Positions 53,382-62,825 of a stretch of DNA of 62,825 nt are shown piece after piece. Location of the stretch: positions 1 through 62,825 of the forward strand of contig JAFRNC010000007.1 in the NCBI GenBank assembly GCA_017430365.1, in the 5' to 3' direction. This DNA is from Bacteroidales bacterium. Lineage in GTDB: Bacteria > Bacteroidota > Bacteroidia > Bacteroidales > UBA932. The stretch's first letter is position 1; every line of letters begins with the position of its first letter. A program made the translations under genes and the position numbers. The notes beneath the pieces were generated by a model. The model made no database searches, was not told where the DNA came from, and was given only the letters and a program-made list of their open reading frames with translations.

Positions 53382-55904
53382 ATGCGCCGTCCCATCCGGA
53401 TTTTCCTGCTGCTGATGCTGGCCCTTACGGCCGGCTGGCCCTGCTTCGGACAGAAGAAAGCGGAGAAGGACAGCCTTTTCCGCCTCGTCCAGGCGGAGAG
53501 GGCGGAGCAGTATGAGGAATTCGGCATGCATTACCGTCTCGTCAAGGGACACGCCCGTTTCCTGCATAACGATACCTACCTGCTTTGCGATTCGGCATCG
53601 TGGAACGTGGACGTACGCTTCATCGAAGCATACGGGAATGTCCAGATGATCCAGAACAAGACCATGCTCAAGAGCGAGCGCATGGTCTACTGGATAGACG
53701 AGAACAGGGCGCAGTTCAGCGGCGACCTGGTGGAACTCCTGGACAAGGAGGGCAATACCCTCAGGACTAACCGTCTGGTCTACAATACAAAGGACAGCCT
53801 TGCCGTCTTTGACAACGGCGCTTCGCTCAAGGACCGCGACGGAAACGTGATAGAGAGCCGTGAAGGCACATACGACGGCAAACAGGGCCTTTTCACGTTC
53901 AGGGACAATGTGCAGATGTATCTCGATTCAATCGAGATAAAGACATCCCTGCTCGATTATTTCCGCGACGAGGAGAGGGCGTATTTCGGCGCCGATACTT
54001 ATGTCTGGCGCGGCGACGGCTTCCTCAGGGCGGACTCCGGTTCTTATGACCGCGCAGCGAAGATCATCCATTATACCGACCACGTCTTCATGTTCAATCC
54101 CGACTATGACGCATGGGCGGACGAGGTCTACTACGACCAGACGAACGGAGCGGCCGACCTCTACAACAACGCGCAGGTGCTCGACACCACCAACAAGAGC
54201 ATCTATCTGGGCGACCACCTGCAGTATTTCCCTCCCGCGGATTCCCTCTCCGCCCGGGGTATGCTCACGGGCGATCCGGCCATAATTTATTTCGGGGAGA
54301 ACGAGGACCATGTCGTCGATACCCTTTACAGCCGTGCCGACACTTTCTTCGTCTATGCGGTGCCGCGTTGTGATATTCCGCAGACAGAGGTGGCCGAAGC
54401 CGAAAAGAGGGTTGCCGACATAACATTTGACGCCCTGACCAAGAAACGGCAGGAAGAGGCCGAATCGAGGGAACAGGAGAGGATCAAGAAGATGCGCGAA
54501 GCCGGCAAACTGCCGCCCGAATGGATCGAGAAGCAAAAGCAGGCTGAGGCCGATTCCCTTGCGGCACTTGCCGCGCAGGATTCGCTCGCCGCACTGTCGG
54601 AATCGCTCGCTGCCCCGTTGGATTCAATCGCCCCTCCGTCGGATTCGCTACAGGCCCCTCTTGATTCGCTCGCGGCTCCTCCGGAACTGGACTCGCTCGC
54701 CGTTGCCCCCCGCGATACCACGCCCATACGCTATGTGCTTGCATGGAACAACGTGAAGGTCTACCGCAGCGACATCCAGGCAGCATGCGATTCGATGGTA
54801 TTTTCCGAACTCGATTCGATAGCCCGCCTTTACGGTTCCCCAGTACTATGGAACGAGGTGCGCAACCAGCTTACGGCCGACGAGATGCAGTTGCTCATGA
54901 AAGGCGGGGAATTGCAGAGGGGCAGCATGCTTACCAACGCCTGGATGATTTCCGAACGCGACACGGCGCATTACAACCAGATCAGGAGCACCGAGATGCT
55001 GGGTTATTTCCGTGACAACAAGATATACCGTTACGATGCGCTGGGCGGAGTCTCCGCGATATTCTACATGGCTGACGAAGACGTCATCACCACCATCAAC
55101 GTCAAGGAGGCGAAGTCCATGACTGCCGCCCTCAAGGATTCGCAGGCCCAGAAGGTAATCTATTTCGAATCGATAAAGAGCGACGTCTATCCCGTGGGCG
55201 AACTGCCTGCGGAGAAGCAGCGCCTCAAGGGTTTCAAATGGCGCGGGGACGAAAGGCCTGTCTCCCGTGAGGTCATTACCACAAGGGAAATCCGCGAGTC
55301 GGAGCGGCAGCTGTATGAAGACATCCAGAAACCTCTCTATCTGGAGACGAACAAATATTACGACAACTACATGTTCGAACTCTTCGAGAGGCAGGATTCC
55401 CTTAAGAGGGCTGAGCTTGCGCGCCGTCAGGCTGAGCAGGATTCGATCCTCCGTGCGGAAATAGCCGCGGATATGCATCCCGAGATTCCGATCGGAGAGG
55501 ATGAGCCGCTTATCGCTCCCGACACGACCGCTGTCGCCCCGGTTGTCCCTGTCGTGCCGCCTGCCGCAGATTCTACTGCCGTTGATTCTCTTGCCCTCGC
55601 GGTCGAGATGCCTTCCGATACCGCCGCCGTCGCCAAACCCGCCGAGAGGGTTCTCCTGCCGGAAGAGGACAAGGTCCGTCCGCGCAGGAAAGTCGATGAA
55701 ACCGAAGAGGCGGTCGCCCCCGCTTCGCCGGAGACGGTCATCCATAAGGAAGAGTTGACCCGTGCCGAAAAACGCGCCCTGCGCCGTGCCGAGCGTATTG
55801 CGAAGCGCGAGGCCAGAAAAGCGGAACGGGCCGCACGGCGGGCCGCAAAAAAGGCCGCCAGGGAGGCGGCAAGGATAGCCCGCAAGGCTGCGATAGTCGA
55901 ATAA
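53382..55904 (+). CDS. OstA-like protein with Ser/Asp-Ala repeats and a basic tail
   Basis: The 840-residue protein has a signal peptide (LLMLALTAGWPCFG) and an N-terminal OstA/LptA-like beta-jellyroll (YRLVKGHARFLHNDTYLLCD, about 45-330), as in proteins that move lipopolysaccharide to the outer membrane. A low-complexity stretch follows with repeated DSLAA/DSL and APLDS units (around 385-445). A further conserved region ends before a 55-residue tail very rich in Arg, Lys and Ala (RAEKRALRRAERIAKREARK). LptD itself would be larger with a barrel; this is a separate OstA-like member. Tail function is unknown. Confidence 0.8.
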   Translation: MRRPIRIFLLLMLALTAGWPCFGQKKAEKDSLFRLVQAERAEQYEEFGMHYRLVKGHARFLHNDTYLLCDSASWNVDVRFIEAYGNVQMIQNKTMLKSERMVYWIDENRAQFSGDLVELLDKEGNTLRTNRLVYNTKDSLAVFDNGASLKDRDGNVIESREGTYDGKQGLFTFRDNVQMYLDSIEIKTSLLDYFRDEERAYFGADTYVWRGDGFLRADSGSYDRAAKIIHYTDHVFMFNPDYDAWADEVYYDQTNGAADLYNNAQVLDTTNKSIYLGDHLQYFPPADSLSARGMLTGDPAIIYFGENEDHVVDTLYSRADTFFVYAVPRCDIPQTEVAEAEKRVADITFDALTKKRQEEAESREQERIKKMREAGKLPPEWIEKQKQAEADSLAALAAQDSLAALSESLAAPLDSIAPPSDSLQAPLDSLAAPPELDSLAVAPRDTTPIRYVLAWNNVKVYRSDIQAACDSMVFSELDSIARLYGSPVLWNEVRNQLTADEMQLLMKGGELQRGSMLTNAWMISERDTAHYNQIRSTEMLGYFRDNKIYRYDALGGVSAIFYMADEDVITTINVKEAKSMTAALKDSQAQKVIYFESIKSDVYPVGELPAEKQRLKGFKWRGDERPVSREVITTREIRESERQLYEDIQKPLYLETNKYYDNYMFELFERQDSLKRAELARRQAEQDSILRAEIAADMHPEIPIGEDEPLIAPDTTAVAPVVPVVPPAADSTAVDSLALAVEMPSDTAAVAKPAERVLLPEEDKVRPRRKVDETEEAVAPASPETVIHKEELTRAEKRALRRAERIAKREARKAERAARRAAKKAAREAARIARKAAIVE

Positions 55905-55941
55905 AAAAGCCTGCCCCGGCCGGGGCAGGCTCTCCTTTTTT
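55903..55941. terminator. Palindromic bidirectional terminator
   Basis: A perfect 22-base palindrome (55909-55930, arms GCCTGCCCCGG / CCGGGGCAGGC) has an A tract on one side and a T tract on the other. It separates the convergent OstA-like and SusD genes. Confidence 0.92.
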
Positions 55942-55953
55942 CAGGAACGGTTC

Positions 55954-57432
55954 CTAATCCTTGTATCCGGGATTCTGCTGGAGTTCGGGATATGAGACAC
56001 GTTCGTCGCTGGAGATCGGCAATACGGCTTTGGTGTCGCCGGCCTTCAGGGTGTGGATGTAGGCGGTTCCGCTGCGGAATTCGTGCGGGTCGCTGGCATC
56101 GCTGGTGATTTCGCCGCCGGTGCGCAGCACGTCGAAGAAGCGGTGACCCTCGCCGATGAACTCTTTCTGGCGTTCGGTCTGGATGAGTTCCATAGTGGCG
56201 GTTACGTCGCTGGCAGTTGCGTCAGCGCGTTTGCGCACTGCGTTGAGGTAGCGGCTGGCCTCGGAGGTGTTACCGGTCACGAGGGCGGCCTCAGCGGCGA
56301 TCAGGTAGGCTTCGGTGATACGCATCACGCGCGGGTTGTTGCGGCGGAAGGTGTAGCCCTGGTCCTTGTTGCCGATGAACTTGCGGAGCCAGTATTCACC
56401 CGACTTCTTGGCGCCGGTTTCCGGGTCGTCGTACTGAATCATCTGGCCGCGGACGTCGTTCGGGGTATCCTTGAACAGATTCCTCCATTTCCGTGTAGGG
56501 ATCAGGCTGGCGCCGCTGTTCGGGTCGTCGAACCACATGTTGTGGTAGATGGTGTAGAAGCCGCCGTCCGAGTCGATATCACCCAGCACGGAGACAAGCA
56601 GTTCGAGTACGGATTCCATGTCTCCTTCGCGTCCCCAGTAGTTGGCGTAACCGTCACCGCTTACCATCCGGTACGGAGAGTTGTTGATCACGTCGGTGGC
56701 CGCTGCCAGTGCTTCGGAGTGCTTGCCCATATAGAGATGTACGCGGGCCTCGAGCAGACGTGCCGCCCAGTAGTTGAAGTGGCCGAGGTTGGTCTCGGTC
56801 GACAACAGTCCCTTGGCGGTGGTAAGGTCGGACAGAACCTGTTGGTAGGTCTCGGCCACGGTGCTGCGGGGCAGACGTGCCTCTTTCGGGCCTACCGTTT
56901 CGGTCAGGATGACTGCGCCGAGCGATGCTCCGTTGTCGAAAGTGTATGGCTGGCCGTATAGGCGGGCCAGGTCGAAGTAACACAGGGCGCGCACGGCGTA
57001 AGCCTGGCCTTTATAGTCGTTCTTCAGGGCGATTTCCCTCGAACTGGTGGCATCGCAGTACTCGATGTTCTCGATGAAGGTGTTGCAGCGCATGATCACG
57101 TTGTAGTAGTTCTCCCAGAATGTGCCGAAATAACTGTTCTGGGTCGATTCATACTGCCAGGTGTAGATAGAGGCTCCGGTTCCGTCGGACATGCGCGGGT
57201 ATATGTTGTCGGCCCTGAGGTCGCCCATATACGGGATATATGTACCGTAGAGGGTATAATACTTCAGCGGGGTGTAAAGGCCGTTGCAGGCCACGCCGGC
57301 ATCGGCCAGCGTCACCATGGCGTTCTTGTCTACCACTGAACTGGTCGGTACGGTATCGAGGAACCCTTCGCAGGCGGTCAGGCCGATCAGCAGGACCGCT
57401 GCAATCGCAATGTGTCTGATATAGCGTTTCAT
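55954..57432 (-). CDS. SusD/RagB-family glycan-binding lipoprotein
   Basis: The start is the ATG at 57432; the in-frame codon at 57441 is TTG. The 492-residue protein has a lipobox LTAC (Cys21), then the SusD opening CEGFLDTVPTSSVVDKNAMV and the helical TPR-like core, and the family end with a Pro-rich stretch and YPELQQNPGYKD. SusD proteins cap the SusC transporter and bind the glycan at the surface. It follows the SusC gene by 25 bases. No glycoside hydrolase is visible in the window, so the substrate is unknown. Confidence 0.95.
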   Translation of the reverse strand: MKRYIRHIAIAAVLLIGLTACEGFLDTVPTSSVVDKNAMVTLADAGVACNGLYTPLKYYTLYGTYIPYMGDLRADNIYPRMSDGTGASIYTWQYESTQNSYFGTFWENYYNVIMRCNTFIENIEYCDATSSREIALKNDYKGQAYAVRALCYFDLARLYGQPYTFDNGASLGAVILTETVGPKEARLPRSTVAETYQQVLSDLTTAKGLLSTETNLGHFNYWAARLLEARVHLYMGKHSEALAAATDVINNSPYRMVSGDGYANYWGREGDMESVLELLVSVLGDIDSDGGFYTIYHNMWFDDPNSGASLIPTRKWRNLFKDTPNDVRGQMIQYDDPETGAKKSGEYWLRKFIGNKDQGYTFRRNNPRVMRITEAYLIAAEAALVTGNTSEASRYLNAVRKRADATASDVTATMELIQTERQKEFIGEGHRFFDVLRTGGEITSDASDPHEFRSGTAYIHTLKAGDTKAVLPISSDERVSYPELQQNPGYKD

Positions 57433-57457
57433 ATCTTTCAAATGTTATAGGGTTGTC

Positions 57458-60400
57458 TTAGAATGTCAGGTCGAGGCCGAGGGTAACGGTCCGCATGGCC
57501 GGCATCGTATAGTAGTAGTAACCATTCGACTTGATTTCCGGGTCGATGTTCAGGCCGGAGAATGTGAGCAGGTTGGCCGCCGCCACGTAAAGACGCGCAT
57601 TGCTCATGCTCAGCTTGCTGCTGAAATTCCTGGGCAGATTGTAGGAAAGGGTGAGGTTCTTCAGACGGAGGAAGTCACCCTTCTTGAGGTATTTGCTGGA
57701 ATAGTAGTAGCCGCCCTGTCCGTTGTCGCGGATACGGCGCGGGACGTTGGTGTTGGTGTTCTGCGGTGTCCATGCGTTGAGCTGGTCCTTGGCGATGTTG
57801 CGGTGGAAGTCGTAATAACCGTCGCTTTCCATCTGCTCCACGCCTTCATCCCAGATGTAGTGACCGTACTTGTAGGACCATGCCATGTCGAGGGTGAGAC
57901 CCTTATAACCGACATTGAGGTTGAATCCGCCGAAGCCCTTCGGGATGGCGGTCATGCCCTCAAGGATCATGTTGCTGGAGTTGTTGCGGTTGGTGGGATA
58001 GAAGTTCCAGGTGTCTTCGGGAATGGTGCCGCCTTCCTGGATCACGGTACCGTTCTTGAGCACCACGGTCTGGTCGGCGATTTCACCTTTTTCATAATAG
58101 GAGCCTTCCGCATACATCGGGTTACCGGCCTTCAGGCGGCTGTTGCCCATGTAATTGTCCTCCTGGCAGACGCCCATGTAATAACGGGTACGGAACTGGT
58201 AGAAGGAATAACCCTGCTGCCATACGTACGGCGTATCCACGATGGATTCGCCTTCCTCGGAGAGGGCGAGGACTTCGTTGTGGACGTGCGACCAGTTGGC
58301 TCCGACCGAGAGGTTCCAACCGTTATTGTTGCGCAGGATGTCGGCGCTGACGGCGATTTCCCAGCCACGGTTGACCATCGAACCGATGTTCATCAGAGTG
58401 GAGGAGAAACCGGTGGTGGAGGGGACTGTGGCGTCGAGCAACAGGTCGGTGGTGAGTTTGTTGAAATACTCGGCCGTCACGTTCAGCACGTCGAACAGTC
58501 TCAGGTCGATACCTACGTTCCAGTTCTTGTTCTTTTCCCAGGAGAGGTCTGAGTTGGCCAGATTGGCAGGATAGCTGGCGCCGGTGCTGCCGTAATTCGT
58601 GTAGTCGTACACGGACATGTAGCCGTAATAGGAGGAAGGAAGCGTACCGGAGGTACCGTAGGAGGCACGGATCTTACCGTCGGTCAGCCAGCCGGAATCC
58701 TTGAGGAACGACTCGTTGGAGAAGCGCCAGGATCCCGATACGGACCAGAAGTTACCCCAGCGGGTTTCCGGTGCAAGTTTTGAGGAACCGTCGCGGCGGA
58801 ACGTGCCGGTCAGGTAGTAACGCGCATCGTAGTCATAACTCAGGCTGCCGAGTGCGGAGAGGAGGGAATAACGGCTGGTATAGGTATAACCGTCATCGAA
58901 GTTCGTTGCCAGGACCGACTGGGTCGCACCCATGTAGGAGAAGTCGATCTTGTTGACGACAGATTCTTCATAATTCTCTTCTTCAGCCTCCCAACCGGCC
59001 ATTGCCGCTACGTGGTGGTCGCCCCAGGTCTTGTCGAAATTCAGGGTCGTGGAGCTGACCAGGCGGCGGATATTGAAGTGGTGGTCGGCCATGTAACCGC
59101 CGGTGTCGCTGTAAGCATAGAAGTTCGGGTGGCCGTAGAGCCAGCCGAAACGGTCGTGGATATAGAGCCAGTCTTCACCGATGGTCGATTTGAGTTTCAG
59201 GAAATCGGCGAACTTGATTTCAGCCCAGCCCTTGAGGAGCACACGGTTCTGCCAGGCGTCATTGATCTGCTTGTCGTAGGTCGGCACCGGGTTGACAGTC
59301 GAGAAGCTCGGGCTCCAGGTATCCATGTAGAGGTCGCCCGTATCTTTATAGGCATACGGCCAGCGCTCGTTGAGGACCACTTTCCAGATGAAGAACGGGT
59401 TGTCCTTGGAGGCCCAGCCGTCCTGCTGACCATTCTGGTACTGCCAGGAATACTGGCTCGTAGCACCCACTGACAGCCAGTCGGTGACCTTGGCTTCGGC
59501 GTTGATGGTGGTGGAGAAACGTTTCAGGTAGTCGATGACCACCACGCCCTGCTGGTCTGTCCAGCCGACGGAAGCATAGACTTTTCCGCGCTCGCCGCCG
59601 CCTGTGAGGCTGAGTTCGTAGTTCTGCGCGATACCGGTACGGAAGAGCACGTCTTCCCAGTCCTTATAAATATATTTGCTTTCATCCTTGGCGGGATAGT
59701 TTGCCGCGACTTTTGCGTTCACATAGGCATCTACGCTGCCGTAGCTCTGCCAGGAAGAAGGATTGTCGTTGGCATAGTTGGTCCAGGCCATGCGGTGCAT
59801 ACTCTCGGTTTCAGCATCATTACAGAGCGGATAGTTGTTGTATGCAAAGTACGAGAAACCGGCGCTTGCCTTGAAGTTGGTCGTGATCTTGCCTGCCTTA
59901 CCCTTCTTGGTAGTGATCAGGATGACACCGTTGGAAGCGCGGGAACCGTAGAGCGAAGCGGCTGCGGCATCCTTCAGGATGGTGATCGACTCGATATCGC
60001 CCGGGTTGAGGAAGTTCATCGAACCGATGGAAAGGTTTCCCCATGCACGGTCACCACTGGTAGCAGGGACACCGTCGATGACGTAGAGCGGCTGGTTGCC
60101 GGCATTGAAGGAGCCGAAACCGCGGATGGAAATATCCGTGTCAGCACCGGGCTGTCCGGAATAGGAGGCTACCTGTACGCCGGGGGCCTTACCTGCCAGG
60201 ACCTGTTCGAAACTGACGACAGGTGCATCCTTGATGGATTCCTGCTTGACGACTGCCGCCGAACCTGAATAGGATCCTTTCTTGACGGTGCCGTAGGCCA
60301 CGACCATCGCTTCTTCAAGCGATTCGGTATCCGGCCTCAGGATTACGTTGATTGCAGGCTTGCCGTCGAAGGCGACTTCCTGTGTAATGAAACCGACGGA

Positions 60401-60616
60401 TGAAAATTCCAGGACGGCGCCGGATGCTACACCCGAGATGGTATAGACACCGTTGATGTCTGTGGCCACGCCGTTCATTGTCCCCTTGACCACGACGCTG
60501 GCGAAGGGGATGGGACTTCCATCTTCTGAAGAGGTGACGCGTCCCGTCACTCTGTTCTGCGCGAGCAAGGTACCGAATGCGAGTACCAGAAGCGCTGCTG
60601 CGAATAGTTTCTTCAT
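57458..60616 (-). CDS. SusC/RagA-family TonB-dependent transporter
   Basis: The 1052-residue transporter has a signal peptide, a carboxypeptidase-regulatory domain (RVTGRVTSSEDGSPIPFASV), the plug with the SusC signature (YVIDGVPATSGDRAW; DIESITILKDAAAASLYGSR) and a barrel ending in VTLGLDLTF. It imports oligosaccharides with its SusD partner downstream. The promoter is divergent with that of a second SusC. N-terminal sequence is very close to that of the neighbour, suggesting a duplication. Confidence 0.96.
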   Translation of the reverse strand: MKKLFAAALLVLAFGTLLAQNRVTGRVTSSEDGSPIPFASVVVKGTMNGVATDINGVYTISGVASGAVLEFSSVGFITQEVAFDGKPAINVILRPDTESLEEAMVVAYGTVKKGSYSGSAAVVKQESIKDAPVVSFEQVLAGKAPGVQVASYSGQPGADTDISIRGFGSFNAGNQPLYVIDGVPATSGDRAWGNLSIGSMNFLNPGDIESITILKDAAAASLYGSRASNGVILITTKKGKAGKITTNFKASAGFSYFAYNNYPLCNDAETESMHRMAWTNYANDNPSSWQSYGSVDAYVNAKVAANYPAKDESKYIYKDWEDVLFRTGIAQNYELSLTGGGERGKVYASVGWTDQQGVVVIDYLKRFSTTINAEAKVTDWLSVGATSQYSWQYQNGQQDGWASKDNPFFIWKVVLNERWPYAYKDTGDLYMDTWSPSFSTVNPVPTYDKQINDAWQNRVLLKGWAEIKFADFLKLKSTIGEDWLYIHDRFGWLYGHPNFYAYSDTGGYMADHHFNIRRLVSSTTLNFDKTWGDHHVAAMAGWEAEEENYEESVVNKIDFSYMGATQSVLATNFDDGYTYTSRYSLLSALGSLSYDYDARYYLTGTFRRDGSSKLAPETRWGNFWSVSGSWRFSNESFLKDSGWLTDGKIRASYGTSGTLPSSYYGYMSVYDYTNYGSTGASYPANLANSDLSWEKNKNWNVGIDLRLFDVLNVTAEYFNKLTTDLLLDATVPSTTGFSSTLMNIGSMVNRGWEIAVSADILRNNNGWNLSVGANWSHVHNEVLALSEEGESIVDTPYVWQQGYSFYQFRTRYYMGVCQEDNYMGNSRLKAGNPMYAEGSYYEKGEIADQTVVLKNGTVIQEGGTIPEDTWNFYPTNRNNSSNMILEGMTAIPKGFGGFNLNVGYKGLTLDMAWSYKYGHYIWDEGVEQMESDGYYDFHRNIAKDQLNAWTPQNTNTNVPRRIRDNGQGGYYYSSKYLKKGDFLRLKNLTLSYNLPRNFSSKLSMSNARLYVAAANLLTFSGLNIDPEIKSNGYYYYTMPAMRTVTLGLDLTF

Positions 60617-60657
60617 AAGCGGATATTATTAGGTTGGATGATTGTCTACCGTAACAA

Positions 60658-60665
60658 CAAATATA
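60658..60665 (-). promoter_or_regulatory. -7 element of the SusC-SusD pair
   Basis: The minus strand reads TATATTTG, an exact match, 42 bases before the SusC ATG. Confidence 0.65.
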
Positions 60666-60728
60666 ATAAAAAATGCGGAAATAGTCATCATCAGTCCTGC
60701 TGTTTGGGCTAAATGACAATAGTGCTCT

Positions 60729-60760
60729 CTTTGTTTTTTGCAATTAATTTCTTTAATTTT
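60729..60760 (+). promoter_or_regulatory. Full promoter (TTTG and TAATTTTG) of the divergent SusC
   Basis: TTTG at 60729-60732 and TAATTTTG at 60753-60760 are separated by 20 bases, the usual -33/-7 spacing. The leader to the ATG at 60806 is about 39 bases. Confidence 0.75.
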
Positions 60761-60805
60761 GTAAAAAAAGAGGGAGAAACCATCATCAAACCTAAAAATA
60801 TCATT

Positions 60806-62825
60806 ATGAGGAAACCAAGATTTTTGTTCGCCTGCCTGGCTTTCCTGTTGCTCTGCGGCACCGCTTTCGCCCAGAACATCACGGTAAGGGGTACGGTAAC
60901 AGATGCACAGACCGGTGAGACGGTACCCTTCGCTTCCATACAGCTCAAGGGAACCATGACCGGTACTGCTACGGACGCCGACGGCAATTACGCCTTTGAG
61001 GTGCCCCGTAATGCAACGTTGATCTTCAGCTCGATCGGCTACGTGACCCAGGAGGTCGCCGTGGACGGCCGGGCAAATGTCAATGTACTCCTCAGGCCCG
61101 ATGCAGAGGCTCTGGAAGAGACCATCGTGGTCGCCTATGGTACGGCCAAGAAAGGCACTTATACAGGCGCCGCTTCGGTCGTCAAGCAGGAATCCATCAA
61201 GGATGTCCCTTCGGTATCCTTCGAGCAGGCCCTGAACGGCAAGGTTGCCGGTATGTCGATCACCCAGAGTTCCGGCCAGGTCGGTTCCGCTTCTGCCATC
61301 CGCATCCGCGGTATAGGTTCCATGAACGCCTCCAACGAACCGCTGTACGTCATCGACGGTGTCCCCACCGTTTCAGGTAACACCGGTCAGATGTCCGGCG
61401 AGATTTATTCCACCAATAATGTGATGGCCTCCTTGAACTCTAACGACATCGAATCCATCACGGTGCTTAAGGATGCCGCAGCATCCGCCCTTTACGGATC
61501 CCGTGCCGCCAACGGTGTGATTCTGATCAACACCAAGAGAGGCCGCGAAGGAAAACCGACGGTCACGTTCCGCACTTCGGTCGGTCTGACTCCCAGTTGG
61601 GCATACGACAACTTCGAGACGGCTTCCGCCCAGGATAACGTAGACATGCTGTATCAGATTTTCTGGGACTACCGCATGTCCCAGGGCCGTACACAGGAGT
61701 ATGCCAGTTCTTATGCCCTCGGTCAGTTGAACAGCAAGTGGAATCAGTTCGGTTACGACCTTTCGAAACCCGACACAGAACGCTACGGGCATATCACTAT
61801 TACGCCGAAAACTGACGGCAAACTGAAGCGTGTCGACGAAAACGGCAACGTCAAGTTCTTCGACTGGGACGACGCCTACTTCCGCACGGCTGTCTATCAG
61901 AATTACGATATCAGCGTAAGCGGCGGTACTAAGACCAGCAACTATTATACTTCCTTTGCATACACGAAGGACCAGGGCCGTGTCTATGTGAACGGATTCG
62001 ACCGTATCAGCGGACGCGTCAATCTCGATCAGAAAGTCGGACGCCATTTCGAACTTGCGACCAATGTGAGCCTTGCCCACACCAACAAGTCAGGTTTCAA
62101 TGATACCCGAAGCACTGGCGCCAACTATTTCATGCAGACCCGCAACCTGCTGTGGCCTCTCTACTGGCCGGATGACTACAAGACCGGTGACCCCTGGACA
62201 TCCCGCTATGCATCCCTCGCCCAGAACCAGTTGTACTACAACGATCTGTGGGAAAACAGTTCCAAGACCCTGAAGGTCTCGGTAAGCGAGACGGCTACCA
62301 TCAAGTTCACCGACTGGCTGAATTTCCGCACGGTCTTCTCCTACGACGATACCCGTGTCCGCGACCACATCTGGTTCAGCTCCGAGCACTATAACGGAAC
62401 TTCTGTCAACGGCTCCGTATCTGAAATGATGACAGATTACAAGAAACTGGTATCATCGTCCACTCTCAATTTCAATAAGGAGTTCGGCAAGAACACTTTC
62501 TCCGCCCTCGTAGGTTTCGAGGCTGAGAAGAACGACACCGAGTTCATGCGATCCACCGGTAAGGACCTTCCTGTCAGCGCACTCCATACCGTGGCAACAG
62601 CCGGTACGCTCGACGCCAATGCATACTATTGGGGCTACTCGATGATGTCCATCCTCTCCCGTGCCGAATACAATTACGACAACAAGTATTACCTTTCAGC
62701 CAGTTTCCGCCGCGACGGCAGTTCCCGTCTGGGCGCCGCTTCCCGTTGGGGTAATTTCTGGTCGGTGGCCGGTTCGTGGCGCATCAGCAACGAAGCGTTC
62801 ATGCAGAACCAGAATGTCATCAGCA
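60806..62825 (+). CDS. SusC/RagA-family TonB-dependent transporter (cut at window end)
   Basis: The gene starts at 60806 and runs off the window, so at least 673 residues are coded here without a stop. It has a signal peptide (LLLCGTAFAQ), a regulatory domain (TVRGTVTDAQTGETVPFASI), the SusC plug (YVIDGVPTVSGNTG; LKDAAASALYGSRAANGVIL) and the first barrel strands. Identity to the divergent SusC is evident in the first 230 residues. The SusD partner presumably lies beyond the end of the window. Confidence 0.95.
   Translation, partial: MRKPRFLFACLAFLLLCGTAFAQNITVRGTVTDAQTGETVPFASIQLKGTMTGTATDADGNYAFEVPRNATLIFSSIGYVTQEVAVDGRANVNVLLRPDAEALEETIVVAYGTAKKGTYTGAASVVKQESIKDVPSVSFEQALNGKVAGMSITQSSGQVGSASAIRIRGIGSMNASNEPLYVIDGVPTVSGNTGQMSGEIYSTNNVMASLNSNDIESITVLKDAAASALYGSRAANGVILINTKRGREGKPTVTFRTSVGLTPSWAYDNFETASAQDNVDMLYQIFWDYRMSQGRTQEYASSYALGQLNSKWNQFGYDLSKPDTERYGHITITPKTDGKLKRVDENGNVKFFDWDDAYFRTAVYQNYDISVSGGTKTSNYYTSFAYTKDQGRVYVNGFDRISGRVNLDQKVGRHFELATNVSLAHTNKSGFNDTRSTGANYFMQTRNLLWPLYWPDDYKTGDPWTSRYASLAQNQLYYNDLWENSSKTLKVSVSETATIKFTDWLNFRTVFSYDDTRVRDHIWFSSEHYNGTSVNGSVSEMMTDYKKLVSSSTLNFNKEFGKNTFSALVGFEAEKNDTEFMRSTGKDLPVSALHTVATAGTLDANAYYWGYSMMSILSRAEYNYDNKYYLSASFRRDGSSRLGAASRWGNFWSVAGSWRISNEAFMQNQNVIS

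Noticed and set aside
55909..55930. 22-base perfect palindrome as an operator
   Set aside because: It lies between convergent gene ends with A and T tracts, so it is a bidirectional terminator.

Overview
The window is a piece of a Bacteroidales-type (phylum Bacteroidota) chromosome, moderately GC-rich. The evidence is SusC/SusD pairs, Oar-like TonB receptors, BACON, DUF4988, DUF5689 and DUF4249 lipoproteins, the rpsL-rpsG-fusA-rpsJ order without tuf, and the TAnnTTTG promoter element upstream of many genes. The genus cannot be fixed from sequence alone. No rRNA, CRISPR array, prophage or resistance gene was seen. No stretch longer than about 300 bases lacks a feature.

Layout. 1-1833: an AT-rich accessory patch with the end of an IS21-like element, two orphan C-terminal pieces of polymorphic (Rhs-type) toxins, each followed by a candidate immunity gene, and a short leftover of an Rhs core. 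1933-5776: ornithine and citrulline catabolism (rocD convergent with arcC-arcB and a coiled-coil protein). 5863-12202: a four-gene envelope operon (secreted protein, STN-TonB receptor, DUF4249 lipoprotein, MG2-like protein ending in a plug-like domain). 12303-15797: rpsL-rpsG-fusA-rpsJ and a CAU tRNA. 15869-24193: on the minus strand, a DUF2207-like membrane protein, then an operon of acyltransferase, Omp85-like barrel and three tandem DUF4988 lipoproteins. 24277-33821: housekeeping genes (EEP hydrolase, HAD phosphatase, BACON lipoproteins, ComF, PNPOx-like, diadenylate cyclase, MutS2, metK). 33958-46169: a secreted nuclease lipoprotein, three Oar-like receptors (the third strongly reduced) and a BACON/DUF5689 lipoprotein. 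46164-55904: threonine-aldolase-like enzyme, tricorn-like protease, guaB, a SurA-like isomerase and an OstA-like protein. 55954-62825: a SusC/SusD pair and a second, divergent SusC cut by the window end.

How it fits together. Much of the window is outer-membrane and surface machinery. The most useful new observations are a SAM-II-like riboswitch in front of metK, five promoters placed only 4-6 bases upstream of start codons (probable leaderless mRNAs), a nuclease/Oar locus that may be a nucleic-acid uptake system, a three-paralogue DUF4988 array tied to a barrel and an acyltransferase, a plug-like domain with no barrel of its own, and the decayed toxin-immunity patch at the left edge.
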